This document shows, one piece after another, positions 51,225 to 62,444 of a stretch of 64,000 nt of DNA. This DNA is from Rhodocollybia butyracea. Lineage: Eukaryota > Basidiomycota > Agaricomycetes > Agaricales > Omphalotaceae. The DNA lies in assembly GCA_015501585.1 (NCBI GenBank), contig JADNRY010000011.1, positions 620,001 through 684,000 of the forward strand, in the 5' to 3' direction. The notes under the pieces were generated by a model. That model worked only from the letters and a program-made list of their open reading frames with translations, ran no database searches and was not told the DNA's origin. Position numbers and translations under genes: made by a program. Every line of letters begins with the position of its first letter. Position 1 is the stretch's first letter.

Positions 51225-53182
51225 ATTTCGACTGGATGGGTGAGAAATGTGCTAGACAAAAGTGGTGATACGAGAAAATGGCTGTTGCCAACGATCAATG
51301 AAGTGAATGAGGTAAAAGAGAAAAAGCCGCCGCTTACAAGTTGTCGGAAGGACTATAAAAACGTCGGCCGAGGATGAAGTATTACAAAGAGGTTGACCAG
51401 TTCAAGATTGTTATGTCTGCCTACGAACACAACAGACAATGAACGGGAAGAAAGGACGATGATGGGCGAGGATGTCGATGAGGTGGGAGAAATCAAACTG
51501 ATGCCACCTGGATATTATTCAGCATTCAACTGGTACCCCTAAACTAGAACTCCTAACTTGCTTTTTCTTCCATGGTCCACAGGTTTCTGTAAATTTATGC
51601 CAATACCGTTGCTACAGCAGAAGATACTGACATCCACTGTTGGATCACTGCATAATGAAACAAGTTTCCTGTGGGTTCTGCTACGTTCCGTTTCCACTAT
51701 CGCCTCGTACGCGCGCGTTGATTTTTGATGCTTTCTTATACAACACACCCAAACCGTTACTACAACATTTACCGGTGGGTAGAGTGCATACGCTCCAGCT
51801 AAAATAAATCTGTGTACACACACATACCATAGCAGTTCACAAACTGCGACACAAAGATTTTGATCCTACAGGCCAACGAACCTTCGCTCTAGCTATGCAG
51901 GATACTATTCAGTGTACCCGATCAATCCGCCTTTTCTATCAGTTTCTACCTTAACACTTCACCTGGATCAAAAGCTGGTCTACTCCAATGTTTCGTTGAC
52001 CGAGATCGATATTGTAACCAAGATTGTCAACCGTTTTTTAGATTGTCGATTTCCAGACTTTGAAATCGAGCACCCGTGGAATACTTTTTGTGGAACAGTG
52101 GCAGGATATAAGAAGATTAATCTGTACCCTTTGTGTTTTCTGTGGTCTATCAACGATAAAAGTCATTCTCGTTTTCAGTGGGACAGGGCTCTCATCAAGT
52201 CATCGCCTCGCAGTCAAAAGATCAAAAGAGACAAACGAACTGCTAGCGCTTATCTGATGTTTGGCATCGATATCAACAAGAGATGAGCTACGAAACCTGC
52301 TACGAGCAAGAGATGGAGCTACGGGCATCCTATGTCCTACCCCCGCTTTGAAGATGCCCTCCACAAGTTTTTTTTGAGAATGAAGCTGTTCGACATCTAA
52401 TCTTCATTCTCAACGCGACCGCTATTTCTATCAGGGCTCTTGCTGTGTTAAAGTACAACGGGCGAGCGGAACCTCCCATAATTGTCAGTGCAAGCGCCTG
52501 GTTCATTATCCTCGATTATTGAAAGAAGTCCCATGTGGGTGCTCGTTCGCTGATTTCTTTCAAGAACCACCTGCACAAGTAACTCCGCGCTGTAAAGGGA
52601 ACCGGTGCGGGAAATTCAGCCGAACTTGGTAGTCTCCAATTCCATTGGAGTGACAGTCGAGTCAAATCTGTAAGCGCGCGTTCATCTTTCAAAGAGTACT
52701 TAGTTCCGAGAGGGCACCAGGTGTTGTTAAATTGACCGCAACCAACACACAAGACTGTGCCATACAGGACTCCCTTTGGACTTCCTCTCACTATTCAATT
52801 TTGACGGAATTTTAGACGCTCTGATCCTGGTTATTTTCTATGCTCTCATGTTCGCTTTGCCTCAATGACACAATTAGGAGGACTGTACACAACTCTGACT
52901 CTTCAATGAAACTTCTACAGGGAACGTACCCGGTGTTCATTCATACGAACTGATTGGTGCCTCTTACTTTTGCCTTATCCTGTACTATTGGCGTCTAATT
53001 TGTGGGCAATGTCTCCATTCCAAACGAACCAGAAAATACAAGGAGTTGAGGTTGAATGAAATGGAGAGCCTTCCCGACAGAGTTGCTGTATTTCTTTCCC
53101 AACCGGACGAAGAAGAACGGTTTAAAAGCTGCAATGATCGACCCATCGGAAGCAACCTCATAAATTTCAAGCCCCACCATAG
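51225..53182. other. gene-poor accessory interval
   Basis: About 2 kb. The first part is the G beta promoter. The 51.9-52.4 kb part carries broken coding-like sequence listed as a possible pseudogene. From 52.4 to 53.18 kb there are only short unrelated ORFs on both strands. Confidence 0.45.
51930..52330 (+). pseudogene. possible decayed Dicer-like helicase C-terminal fragment
   Basis: Two plus-strand frames read as pieces of one protein. Around 51945-52075 the frame gives LHLDQKLVYSNVSLTEIDIV and RFLDCRFPDF. After a one-base shift near 52075 the next frame gives GILFVEQWQDIRRL and then SGTGLSSSHRLAVKRSKET before a stop at 52255-52257. The FVEQ element and the G-x-x-S-S-H-x-L-x-V-K-x-x-x-ET pattern recall the second RecA domain of Dicer-type helicases. 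There is no intact RNase III, PAZ or DEAD-box domain in the window. The match is by eye and weak; an unknown unrelated remnant is possible. Confidence 0.25.
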
Positions 53183-53544
53183 ATGGCTCAACATTATCGT
53201 TAGTGTCGGTCTCTTGTAGAACATTCTACCGTTCTGACTGTCAATGCACGAATCCTGAATCCACCTTTTTCAGAACCACGAACACTTTTGAACAACTGGG
53301 CAGCCCAACAGGGTCTGACGGTCATGTATCATGATGAGGTCTCTGGTCCCCAAAATTCTCCAACGTGGATTAGCAGAGTATACGGTGCGTTACATTCTGG
53401 CTCCTCACCAGAAAACTGATTGTCGGCATTACGATATTACCAGTCAGTGGCCAAGAATATGGCGCCGGCTCGGGAGGGAACAGAAACAGTGCCCGGGAGA
53501 TCGCCGCCTCTCAGGCTTGGGCTGTGATCACACGGAGGTTGTGA
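53183..53544 (+). CDS. single-domain dsRNA-binding protein (75 aa), copy A
   Basis: Three exons: 53183-53198, 53274-53384 and 53444-53544, 228 nt in total, encode 75 aa. The protein is one dsRBD and nothing else: LLNNWAAQQGLTVMYHDEVSGP is the first helix and strand, NSPTWISRVYVSGQEYGAGSG the beta sheet, and SAREIAASQAWAVI the last helix with the AA-x-x-A packing pattern. The basic KKxAK motif that normally grips RNA is replaced by NRNSAREIA, so binding may be weak. It is the most diverged of three such genes here, and its first exon (16 nt) differs in length from the other two (10 nt). Probable cytosolic or nuclear RNA-binding or protein-dimerisation module; role unknown. Confidence 0.75.
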
Positions 53545-54812
53545 CGTCTTCAAACCAGGTCTCGTGAGTACTTACACAGGTACGCACTCGTCGAGTTCTC
53601 TTCAACTATTCTAACTCATACATGAATAGTAGCATAACCGGCGATCTTCCTCCTTCTTGATTGTCTTTAGACTTAATTGAAATACAACATCTATTTATTC
53701 GAATTCATTGAACTGGTCTCCTTGTCTCCCCATTTACAGCCTTAAAATCTAGGTGCTGGTTCTATGTTAAGATAGGTGTCCCTGCCTTTATCTTGCAAAA
53801 TCGGAAGCCCAATTCACATATGACTGAACTTGCTCGTGCCGCACCACAGGAGCTTCGGCTGATCTCAAGGTGGCGTACATCGGCTGTCCGTGCCAATAAT
53901 TGTCTTTACCTCTTTGCCATCCTCGGTTTTGATACCTCTATAGAAGTTTAAAGGGCTGAGTAGCAATACCTAGTCAGATGTTACCTCCCTGCAAATTACA
54001 CCTCATCAGCTCAGGCTGTATTTAATATTAAATCTCTTTCAGTTAATTTCCGTGACGTTCTACCGTCTCTGCCAAATTTACGATCTTTCACTTGATCCTT
54101 AACTTTGATCCTTACTCGGGATACAAACGCAAGTACACTGCCAGTCATCAAAACTAGTTTTCTAACACTCTATTAAGGATCAAGATGAAGTATTCAGCTC
54201 TTAGTTGGCTACAAACTATTTCTCTTCGCAATTTCTTGCAGGGTTTAATGGGTATGTCTAATGCACGATTTGTGATGCATCCTTGAAGATGGGGAACCCA
54301 GCTGACTTATATCCAAGCCTGAATACTAGGCATGTAGCGTGAAAGACACCAGGCAACCGAGCAGTTGAGCTGTCAGCTCCAAGTAGGGAAGACAGTTCAC
54401 GAGGACGGAGGGCGGGAACTGACAGCTCATCGATATCAACGCTTCCAATCCGTTTGCCATGATCTTGAAGACACACCGAACTGCAGAACATGATGCAACC
54501 TTTCAGCTTGTAGTATGGTAGTCTTCCGATTGAAGCTTCTATCCTTCTCACATGAGCTTGTGTTTTCTGCGTAATCGGTTCTCTCCCGTTCATTTGGCAC
54601 TGTAGAAGCTGGCTACAGGCTGAAGTTCATGCGATGAAGGAATGGTCTCAGTGTCCAACAGGCTATGAATGAAACCGATCATGAGTTTGCCGTGGAGAGA
54701 GACACTCGTTCTGCGCGTTTTCACTCGAACCGAGGCTCAGATTCTGCCTAAGGTATAAAGTCTTCACTTACCGAGATAGATATTTGCATTTTCTCTAGAA
54801 CTACATTTCGCA
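53545..54812. other. intergenic between dsRBD copies A and B
   Basis: About 1.3 kb with no supported gene. A 111-codon minus-strand ORF (54258-54593) has no domain or credible splice sites. No further dsRBD copy was seen. Confidence 0.45.
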
Positions 54813-55217
54813 ATGGCAAACGGTACGAGCATTTACGATATCAACCGTATATACTCACAGCAATCGCAACACAGACGGCACTTCTGCACTCAACACTTGT
54901 GAGTAGTCTTCTATATCATGTGCGTATTTCTGGCTGACTTCGTGCTCTTCATCTTCGGAATGGCAGTTTTACAGCGAAAGAATCGTTCAGATGCTTTGAG
55001 CTGGAACGAATCTACCGGAGGGCCAGGCCACGCTCCCATCTGGACTTGTAAATGCAAAAGTGAGAATCCCTGTGTTCTCGTCTACTTGTCCCTCTGATCG
55101 CTGCATACAGTCGAGGGCGAAGTCAAGGGTGTCGGTACAGCAGCTCACAAACAGGATGCCAGGAACATAGCCGCAGAAGAAGCGTTAAAAGCCCTTATAG
55201 ACTCTGGCTGGTCGTAA
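54813..55217 (+). CDS. single-domain dsRNA-binding protein (77 aa), copy B
   Basis: Four exons: 54813-54822 (10 nt), 54875-54898 (24 nt), 54967-55059 and 55111-55217, together 234 nt or 77 aa. It reads MANDGTSALNTFLQRKNR, then LSWNESTGGPGHAPIWTCKC, EGEVKGVGTAAHKQDARNIAAE and EALKALIDSGWS. This matches a complete type dsRBD: the helix 1 Glu region, the GPxH loop between strands 1 and 2, and the KQDARNIAA helix 2 start in place of the usual KKxAKNxAA. All junctions use GT-AG. The first two exons are too short for ordinary ORF finding. Such dsRBD-only proteins occur as expanded families in Agaricomycetes as far as I know; function not established. Confidence 0.85.
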
Positions 55218-55973
55218 ATTCGATTGTCGTCTATCAACGTCCTACTAGTACACTCCATTTCAGTCCTGATGGACTACGCTTCTGAATACTCATCGCCGAG
55301 AAGAGCTTTTTCCACTGTCCTTAAAATTCGCTGATAGCACCAAACTTCCAACTATTTATAACAAGCGCCCTTCCGCTCCAAATCATCGTACTTCAACAAT
55401 GAAAGACTCAGCAGTCAGCCCAATGTGGACATGAAACTGATTTTGTGACACTTTCCCGACTTACCTAGTCGTCTGCATCACCAAGTGCAGACACGCAAGA
55501 TACGAATAAGATGAAATGTCATTTGTACGGAAATAGATCAAGACCACCAAATTCAAGGAAGGGTCTAGCCGACAAGTATCATTCTACAGTGTCTCGATCT
55601 GAACTCAGATCGTGACTTCTTCGACCACTCTGTTCAATTTTTGTTATCGACGTTGTTACAAGTGCTTTGAGTGGATATACTCACCTGATGAACTGTACAG
55701 AGATACCTAGTTCCCGGTTTCTCGCATCTTTCTCTCCTCAGTTAGTCAAATCCGTTACTTCATAACATCATAGCCACGCAGGCATGATGGGTGTCGTTGT
55801 AGCACTGACCGGGATCCTTTCTGAAAGCCTTCATCCCTCAGCCCCACACTGGAATTTAGCCGGGATGATGAAGGTAATTCTTCAGATTTATTGTAAACAA
55901 AGCCCAAACCTAGGATACCGAACTACAAAAGGCATTGACTTCATGAGCTTCATGATTATTGAATTCCTCAGGA
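55218..55973. other. intergenic between dsRBD copies B and C
   Basis: 756 bp without a supported gene. A 67-codon ORF at 55784-55987 reads ESLHPSAPHWN, which faintly resembles the W/P-x-H-x-x-x-W strand region of the neighbouring dsRBDs, but no further dsRBD landmarks follow. Confidence 0.35.
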
Positions 55974-56428
55974 ATGGCAACCAGTAAGTCCCTGCTTATT
56001 GCTGATGCATTTCTACCTCATTTCCCTCAGAGTACACGACTCAAATCAACAACTGCAAGTAGATATTTCTAAACCATTATAAAACTGCATCTCATTGTCC
56101 ATCCTTGACTGTAGATTTCCAAAAACCGGGTAGAGATATATCCTCTCTCTCTTTCGAAGAATCTTCCACTGGAACATCCGACAAAGCTGTGTGGACTGTA
56201 GTCTGTAAAGGTTTGTCAGACTCGGATTACCATATGTTGAAAGTATTAATTCTCCTACCATTAGTCAATGGACAGACCATAGGCACCGCCAGCGCCGCTA
56301 CTAAAGCTGAAGCCAAAGATCAGGCATCCAAACAGGCTCTCCAGGTAATAATACTCTTTACATCCCCATTTCAACCCGAGCTGAAACCATCATTTTCGCC
56401 AAAGGCTCTTGGTCAGACTACTGCTTAA
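55974..56428 (+). CDS. single-domain dsRNA-binding protein (77 aa), copy C, with GC-AG intron
   Basis: Five exons: 55974-55983 (10 nt), 56031-56054 (24 nt), 56115-56210, 56265-56344 and 56405-56428, total 234 nt or 77 aa. It reads MATKYTTQINNYFQKPGRD, then SLSFEESSTGTSDKAVWTVV, KVNGQTIGTASAATKAEAKD and QASKQALQ. It is a full dsRBD in which the helix 2 lysines (TKAEAKDQASKQA) are retained, making it the best RNA-binding candidate of the three. Intron 2 (56055-56114) starts gcaagt; frame requires this GC donor. Exons 1 and 2 have exactly the lengths seen in copy B, showing shared descent. The last intron (56345-56404) has an AAAG acceptor; if retained, the tail would be about 20 residues longer. 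Confidence 0.8.
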
Positions 56429-57133
56429 CGGTCGCTAGTGCTGATCAGGAGCACTTTCATAAGTACTCGAAAGGAAAGGATGTAGTCATTTAGGCGCTGT
56501 AGTACTTAAGATCTGGATCTTGGGTCAATATTAGGCACTTGCCGCAAACGTGCCGCAGTGATAACCTCAAATATATATATATAGTAATAATTTCGCGGAG
56601 TTGTTCAGCGCGCTTACGGCAAGTCTTGACTACTTTGTTGACCATCATCATCTCGATGCGAAGCAGACTGGGACCTTTGATATTGGCGGGGCTAGTGGGT
56701 GGGTGGACCTAAGAGCGCCTAAGAGCTACATACCCTTAATGCATCTCAACAATTTCATTCCAGGTGTTGCGTCCAGTCTCTACACATTCAAGCCTCAGAT
56801 CTTCGATGATTTAAATAAACAATCAGCATTGTGAGTTTGTAGTTCCCAATTATCTAGGTGGCATAAATGATTCATTTCGGTCTTGTCAAGTATACAACGC
56901 GGGGAACAGACTGAAAAACCTGTTCAAAAAACAGTTACATCACAGGTCGACCCCAAAAGTGGTCAAGAGTGAATTGGACCAGTGCCATTTGGGGCTACGC
57001 TGCTCGGAGATCGACTGTCGGCGCTGGTAGTTTCGATGAATGCACTCTATACAAGGTCTTTCTCCATTTCCAAGTACTTAGAACATTTAAACATGTCTAC
57101 TAAATAATTTGCCCTGGCGGAGCGCACATGAAG
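56429..57133. other. intergenic, no supported gene
   Basis: 705 bp between dsRBD copy C and the SAD1 3' end. Contains a short TA run (about 56570-56583) and a 77-codon ORF (56601-56834) without domain. Confidence 0.45.
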
Positions 57134-58932
57134 TTAACATCTCCTTTCCCATATCTACCAAAAGGGAGGCATTGAGGATCACACAGTATGGGCGACAACG
57201 ACTGCTTACCTGCAAAACACTCTCTCCTAGAAAAATCATTTCTTTTCGCGTCTCTTCGACGATTAGATCTTGAATAGTGTACCATTTTTCATATTCGGCC
57301 CCTCCTGCTCGTAAATGCACCTTCCATACGGTGTTTTCCTTGTCACGAGTAGTGCCTGCTACCGACTCGTGGGTGATATTGGCAACCAGATCGTACACGG
57401 GTGGAGGTTGAGATGCCGTAGCATCGACATCTGATAAAATTTGCGATGGGCAAAGGTTTTGCACGGTGCGGGGATCAACGTACATTCTCTAAAATCCAAC
57501 CCCCGGAGCGGGAAAGTGACGATTGTGGGATTTTTCTCTTCCACAAATATATTTTTCGTGAAGCGCTTGAAGTGAGATATAACGTACGGGGGAAGACGTT
57601 GGCATTTGTATCTTCGTAACTGTCCCACAGATTCCTAGGGGGTCCATTGTGAATAAAGTGTGCGGTGTGAGCCGACAAACACTTACTTGAGTGGTCTTGC
57701 CGTCATACTTTGATAGCACAGACTGAATGCTAACTTGAGGAATGATATTTTTCTCTACAGAATCCTGGAAAAGAGGCGGAGGGGGCAGGTCCACCGCCAA
57801 AAATAAGAAGGGCGAAGTTACAGTCTTGATATCTTTGTGATTTAAGTGACTACGGTCAAAAATAGAAAGATAACCGTACCTCGAGCGATATCGAAGCGAG
57901 GCTTCTCATTTTCTCCCGCATCTGGACGTGCAATCACTTGCTGAGCTTCCACCCTCAGTTCACCCTGGAACGTAGAAAAGATGATACCTATTCATGGCCT
58001 CAGGGAAGGTTCAGAGAATCAAACTAAAGTCGTACTAGAGTTTTTTTTCTTGGTACCACCCATATCCTTGTGCAGATGATTCAACAACCATCCCAGGAAT
58101 TCAACAGGGTCTCCTTGTTGTTCTAAACGATACTTTCCGGTGCTTGCTCTGTTCACCTCTTGCAGAAACTCGTGCGGGCTGACTTGGCTTTTGAATAACC
58201 GTGGATTCCAGACCTTCTTCGCTAAACCTGCAAAACGCTTCAGTAGTTCGGATTCCTTGCCGTGAAAGTTTGACAGTAAGAGATAGTCCCGCAATGGAGC
58301 GACGTGAAGGAGTGCATGTATGACCACGTTCATATGGTCATTTCTTTTGATGTTGTTGAGACCCACATATCCCGGTAGATATGCTTTAGATGCCAAATCA
58401 TACGACAACTTGGTCGGATATGAAGATGAAGATAGGATTTGTGCATACGATCTATTGAAGGATGGAGCAAGCACAAATGAAATATCCTCGAGAGAGGGGT
58501 CTGAAACCGGGTAACCGTCTGGAAGAACATAAACCTTGACTGACCCTTGTCAGTAATAGGCCCTGCATTCTCAAAGAAAGCGCACCTTGGTGGTCTCTAG
58601 GTTGATGAAAACGTGGTGGTCATCGTGTATTGAATGCGCATACGCATACGAATGACGGCCACGGCCTTGGAAATACTTCCCGCAAACTAGACAACCATAA
58701 GTGTTGATGTTCGACGTAGAGACCGAACAGACTTTTTCAAAGTCAAAGTCGAGAGCAGCCCGGTTAATCTAGAGCCATCCTTGAGTTGAAGTCAAAACTG
58801 CAGAAGATAACATACTGTATCCAGGTAAAGATCAGAGGCCTTTACCTCCTCCCTGGTATCCAGAATCTCATCCATATCTTCTTCATCATCATAGGCGACG
58901 TCTGAGGTGGCGAGCTCGGTTTTTTTTCTCAT
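57134..58932 (-). CDS. SAD1: SAD1/USP39, tri-snRNP splicing factor (inactive ubiquitin hydrolase fold)
   Basis: Sad1/USP39 is needed for stable U4/U6.U5 tri-snRNP assembly and has a UBP zinc finger plus a dead USP domain. Exons show an acidic N-terminus (SDVAYDDEEDMDEI), a ZnF-UBP (CSVSTSNINTYGCLVCGKYFQGRGRHSYAYAH, HVFINLETTKVYVLPDGYPV), then GYVGLNNIKRNDHMNVVIHALLHV. Here the catalytic Cys box is GLNNIKRNDHMN, lacking the Cys nucleophile. It goes on with PVEFLGWLLNHLH, the strands PPYVISHFKRF and YDLVANITHES, and a last exon IWERRC ending at 57134. The start ATG 58932 (MRKKTELATSD) is in frame. An upstream frame from ATG 59011 (SEKPSKRARLDS) looks like a genuine Sad1 N-terminus but is one base out across an A8 run. 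Confidence 0.88.
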
Positions 58933-59047
58933 TCTTGTCGTCAGAGTCCAATCTGGCACGCTTGCTGGGCTTTTCCGACATTGGTGTATCGTTGTCGTTG
59001 TGAGTAGTCATGGCACGTGTTGAAGCGTTACGCGTTAAATTTCTTTC
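58933..59047. promoter_or_regulatory. compact bidirectional promoter SAD1/RSM22
   Basis: Only 115 bp separate the two divergent start codons. It must hold both 5' UTRs and core promoters, so transcripts probably start inside or across the opposite gene. The out-of-frame SAD1 upstream ORF lies here. Confidence 0.45.
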
Positions 59048-61299
59048 ATGTCTCTTTTTGTGCGAGTCAAGTGGAAAATCGTTATTCGAAATACCCATTC
59101 ATATCGTGCATTATCCTCGTCTACTGCTGCTCTGGGTAAAGTCAATCCCTCTTTAAACCTTGACCCAAGTCTTCAAGCTTTGTTGAAGGATGTCGACATA
59201 TCCTTGACTCGTCACAAGACTTCCTTCCCCTCTCATCGGGAACTAGATATTATCCCTCCAGAAATGGATCTGAACAGTGAGATAACTGTTCAAGACCCCG
59301 AAGATTCCTTTCAGGAGGATTCTTTGGAAAGGAAATCTCCAGCAGCGGTGTTTGGTAGCAAGGGAATTGGGGCTGTAGTCCTCCCTCTTGAAATGCAAAA
59401 TTCCATCAACTTACTGATATCTGGTTAGGATAACATCTCAGATACTCCATTTTCAAGCTGACATTTTACCTGACAGAGTCAGACAAATCGATGCTCCATA
59501 ACGATGCAAAACGTCTATTTCAAGAAAATGCGGATACTGACGACGCGGAATGGGGTTCCACCTTTGAGGCAAAGTATCGTTCTCGGCAGCAGTCCTCGCG
59601 CCACTCAGAGCGCGACGGGACCGCATTCGCCTCTGTCGCACTTCCGGCGCATTATTCCGCTATTCTCGCAGTGTTAACTCATGTTAAACACCGTCTTGGT
59701 CCTGACTGGAATATATCAAAAGTGATAGATTGGGGAGCAGGCACCGGAAGCGGACTTTGGTTAGTTACCCTATATCTTGCTATCCTTCTCTGGCTAAAAT
59801 TGATGAACAGGGCCTCTGTCCACACTTTCCAACAGAATGCCGAGACTTCCCAGGATGTTGAAGGGCTCAAGGTTTCTGATACTTCACTTGAATCCTACGT
59901 TGGCATTGATAAACGCGATGGACTCGTTACCATCGGTAAACGTCTCCTCCGAGGTCCGTGATTCACGCCATGTACCAGCGCTACTCTAATCGCTCAATAT
60001 AGAAATTAAGAGAAACGATCTCAGTGTATCATGGCAAAGGGTCTTCCACGAAGAAGATCGAATGTCCCGAGACATTGGTCAACATACACTCGCGTTGTCG
60101 GCTTTCAACCTATCCTCTCTACCAACCAATATAGCTCGGAAAACCCTCGTCAAGGAAATGTGGGAGAGCGGCGCTCATACCATAGTTTGTCTATCTATAA
60201 CTACGGTGGATTATGTTCCTGACCAATAATAGGTGCTAATAGACCATAACACTTCAGCTGGCTTCGAAAATATCGCGGAAGCAAGGCAAGTCCTTCTAAA
60301 AATGGGCCGGAAGGAAACGGAGGATCCAACGACAGAGGACTGGCCTATCAAAGGATCTCATGTCGTTGCTCCGGTCAGTTCCATTTTGATTACCTGTGCA
60401 CCGCGCGCTCTAACACCCTTTTTTCCAGTGTCCTCATGACGGTGAATGCCCTTTACATCACCCCGGGTCCACTCGATTGGTTTGCGGCTTTTCTCAGCGC
60501 TTGCAGAGACCTTCATTTGTAAGGCTAACAAAACACTCGCCTACTGGCCATGAAGATACTGGTTATTCTTATGTTGTTATTCAACGTGGGGAAAGGCCTA
60601 CCCGCCCTGAGAGCAAGTTAGGACGTATCGGTGCAATTGGTAAAAGAGAACTCGACAAGGTATCAGCACCTCAAGTGGTCATCAAAGAATTAAGTCTACA
60701 CAATGAGTCTAACGTCGAGGAAATGCTCGAAGCACCTACGGTTGATCAGGCTCCTATTCCTGCTTCCGAGGACAGCTCACTTCAATTACCCTTTGACGAA
60801 AAACTCCAGGCGGAACTTCGGCAAGAAGCCTACAGCTGGCCTCGTCTCGTTTTCTCTCCTCTGAAAAAAAGCGGTCACATTATTCTCGATGCTTGTACCC
60901 CTGAAGGTAATGAACACGCTCTCATCTCAGAACATTACTCTGATCCAAAAATTGACAGGCAAAATCATGCGTATGACTGTGCCCAAATCTCAGGGGAAGC
61001 AGCCATATTACGATGCCCGAAAGTCAAGTTGGGGCGACATATTTCCCCACGAACCCAAGAACGCACCGCAGGAGCGTTATCAACCTCGTCGAGCTAAGCG
61101 AGAAGGTGGAACCACAGCCATGAGAGGTTCCGACATTGGCAAGCGGCGTGTCTCGTCTAAACAAACACCAGTGAGCTACGAAACTCTCTCGGATAGTATC
61201 AAGGATACTCGGAAAAAGTCTAAAAGGGATAGGGTAGAAGGAAAAGATAGGGGACAAAGCAAAGACTCAGATACATGGGCCGAGGATGCGGACGACTAG
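59048..61299 (+). CDS. RSM22: RSM22/METTL17, mitochondrial small-subunit assembly methyltransferase-like protein
   Basis: Rsm22/METTL17 assists assembly of the mitochondrial small ribosomal subunit. The N-terminus (MSLFVRVKWKIVIRNTHSYRALSSS) is a basic, acid-free presequence. The methyltransferase fold follows: ALPAHYSAILAVLTHVKHRLG, the SAM-site VIDWGAGTGSGLW, then ESYVGIDKRDGLVTIGKRLL and VLIDHNTSAGFENIAEARQVLL. Next is the cysteine cluster CPHDGECPLHHPGSTRLVC, matching the 4Fe-4S site described for METTL17. Conserved HEDTGYSYVVIQRG and YSWPRLVFSPLKKSGHIILD come later. The C-terminal tail is lysine-rich. Four or five short introns; the last joins ACTPEG to IMRMTVPKSQGK. Stop at 61297-61299. 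Divergent from SAD1 with 115 bp between start codons. Confidence 0.9.
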
Positions 61300-61377
61300 C
61301 GATTCCTCCTTTTGATAATCTACATTCATGTTCACTCAACTCAGTTGTATTATTTGATAATATCAATATAGAAACAG

Positions 61378-62444
61378 TTAGCAGTCTGTTATACGAATAC
61401 CAGGACCCCTAGTGGAGCTAAGTAATACCTTGCTGATGAGAACTAGAAGGAGGTGATGAGGGGAGATCTTTTCCATCATTTGCACCATACCTGGCTTTTT
61501 GTCAGTTTCTTTTTGACGAGAATTTTTTATGTTTCCTGTTGCTTCTTTGACAGAAGTCATGAAGTGTTTGAAGTTCTTGACAACCTCATCGACAGTGAAG
61601 TGCATCTGTTTTTTGAAAAAAATCAATGAACGAATATGCGACTGCCTGAAAGAAACTGACCGAGCCTATAGGCATATGTATATTACCAGTCTTGTCTGCC
61701 TTCCATTCGTTGGTGCCTTGGATACGTCGCATGTATCCTGCGATGTCATCTGTAACTGTCCCTCGCCTTTCCGCGGGCATAAGACCTTGTTGACCGAGAA
61801 AACGACCCAGACGCGGGGTTATAGCACGAATCATAGAAGTAGTAGAAAGATACGTGGTAGCCCGAATCCGATTGTTGAGTATCTGGTGAGCCACCAAATG
61901 AATATTAAGAAAACTAGTAACAAGGATTAAGCACATACGCCGTCAATAAGTTCGATTCCACCGACAATGTGGGCCCCAGCTCTCTTAGCGTCCTCTACTT
62001 GCCTACCCTCTGCAAACACTAAAACCTGTTCTTTTGGTCGAGGTTTCGCTTCTTTCGGTAGCTTGAAACGGCCTTTGGGAACCGCTACACCGCTACCCAT
62101 CTCGGTCTTAATGTACAGCTCGTACATGGCTTTCGGTGAGGCAACTTCCACTGACTAGATTATATGATTTTGTGAATTGAGTGCAAGTCAGTATGACTGA
62201 TACGCACGCGTAGAACTGAGATTGCATCGACAAGCTTAAGCTGTTCCATCTTGCTTTGAAGATATTCCGTCTTCGCAGCCCTCCTCTTTTGCTTTGCAGC
62301 TAAAGCTTTCTTGGACGGTATTCGGATTGTCTCCCTCTTGTTACGAAACATAGAGACGTGACTTTGCGTGAAAGGACGGCTGAAGAGTACAGGTCCGAAG
62401 GCATTGCGGTAACACTCCCTTCGTAGCGCGAGAAATGCACCCAT
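61378..62444 (-). CDS. MRPL1: mitochondrial ribosomal protein uL1m (MRPL1)
   Basis: uL1m forms the L1 stalk of the mitochondrial large subunit. The N-terminus (MGAFLALRRECYRNAFGPVLFSRPF) is a mitochondrial presequence. After a basic segment (SKKALAAKQKRRAAKTEYL) the L1 fold gives VDAISVLR, ELYIKTEMGSGVAVPKGRFKLP (the conserved lysine-rich strand), QVLVFAEGRQVEDAKRAGAHIVGG, RLGRFLGQQGLMPAERRGTVTDD (the L1 signature around LGxxGLMP), NIHMPIGS joined over an intron to MHFTVDEVVKNFKHFM, and a C-terminal VLISKVLLSSTRGPGIRI. Three introns. It is convergent with RSM22, leaving only 78 bp between stop codons. Two neighbouring mitoribosome genes (assembly factor and subunit) may be coincidence. Confidence 0.9.

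Noticed and set aside
55784..55987. A fourth dsRBD copy suggested by a SESLHPSAPHWN stretch
   Set aside because: No helix 1 or helix 2 landmarks and no splice arrangement that yields a dsRBD; left as intergenic.
51225..57133. Intact transposon in the gene-poor interval
   Set aside because: No transposase, integrase or reverse transcriptase motifs, and no terminal repeats that I could pair.
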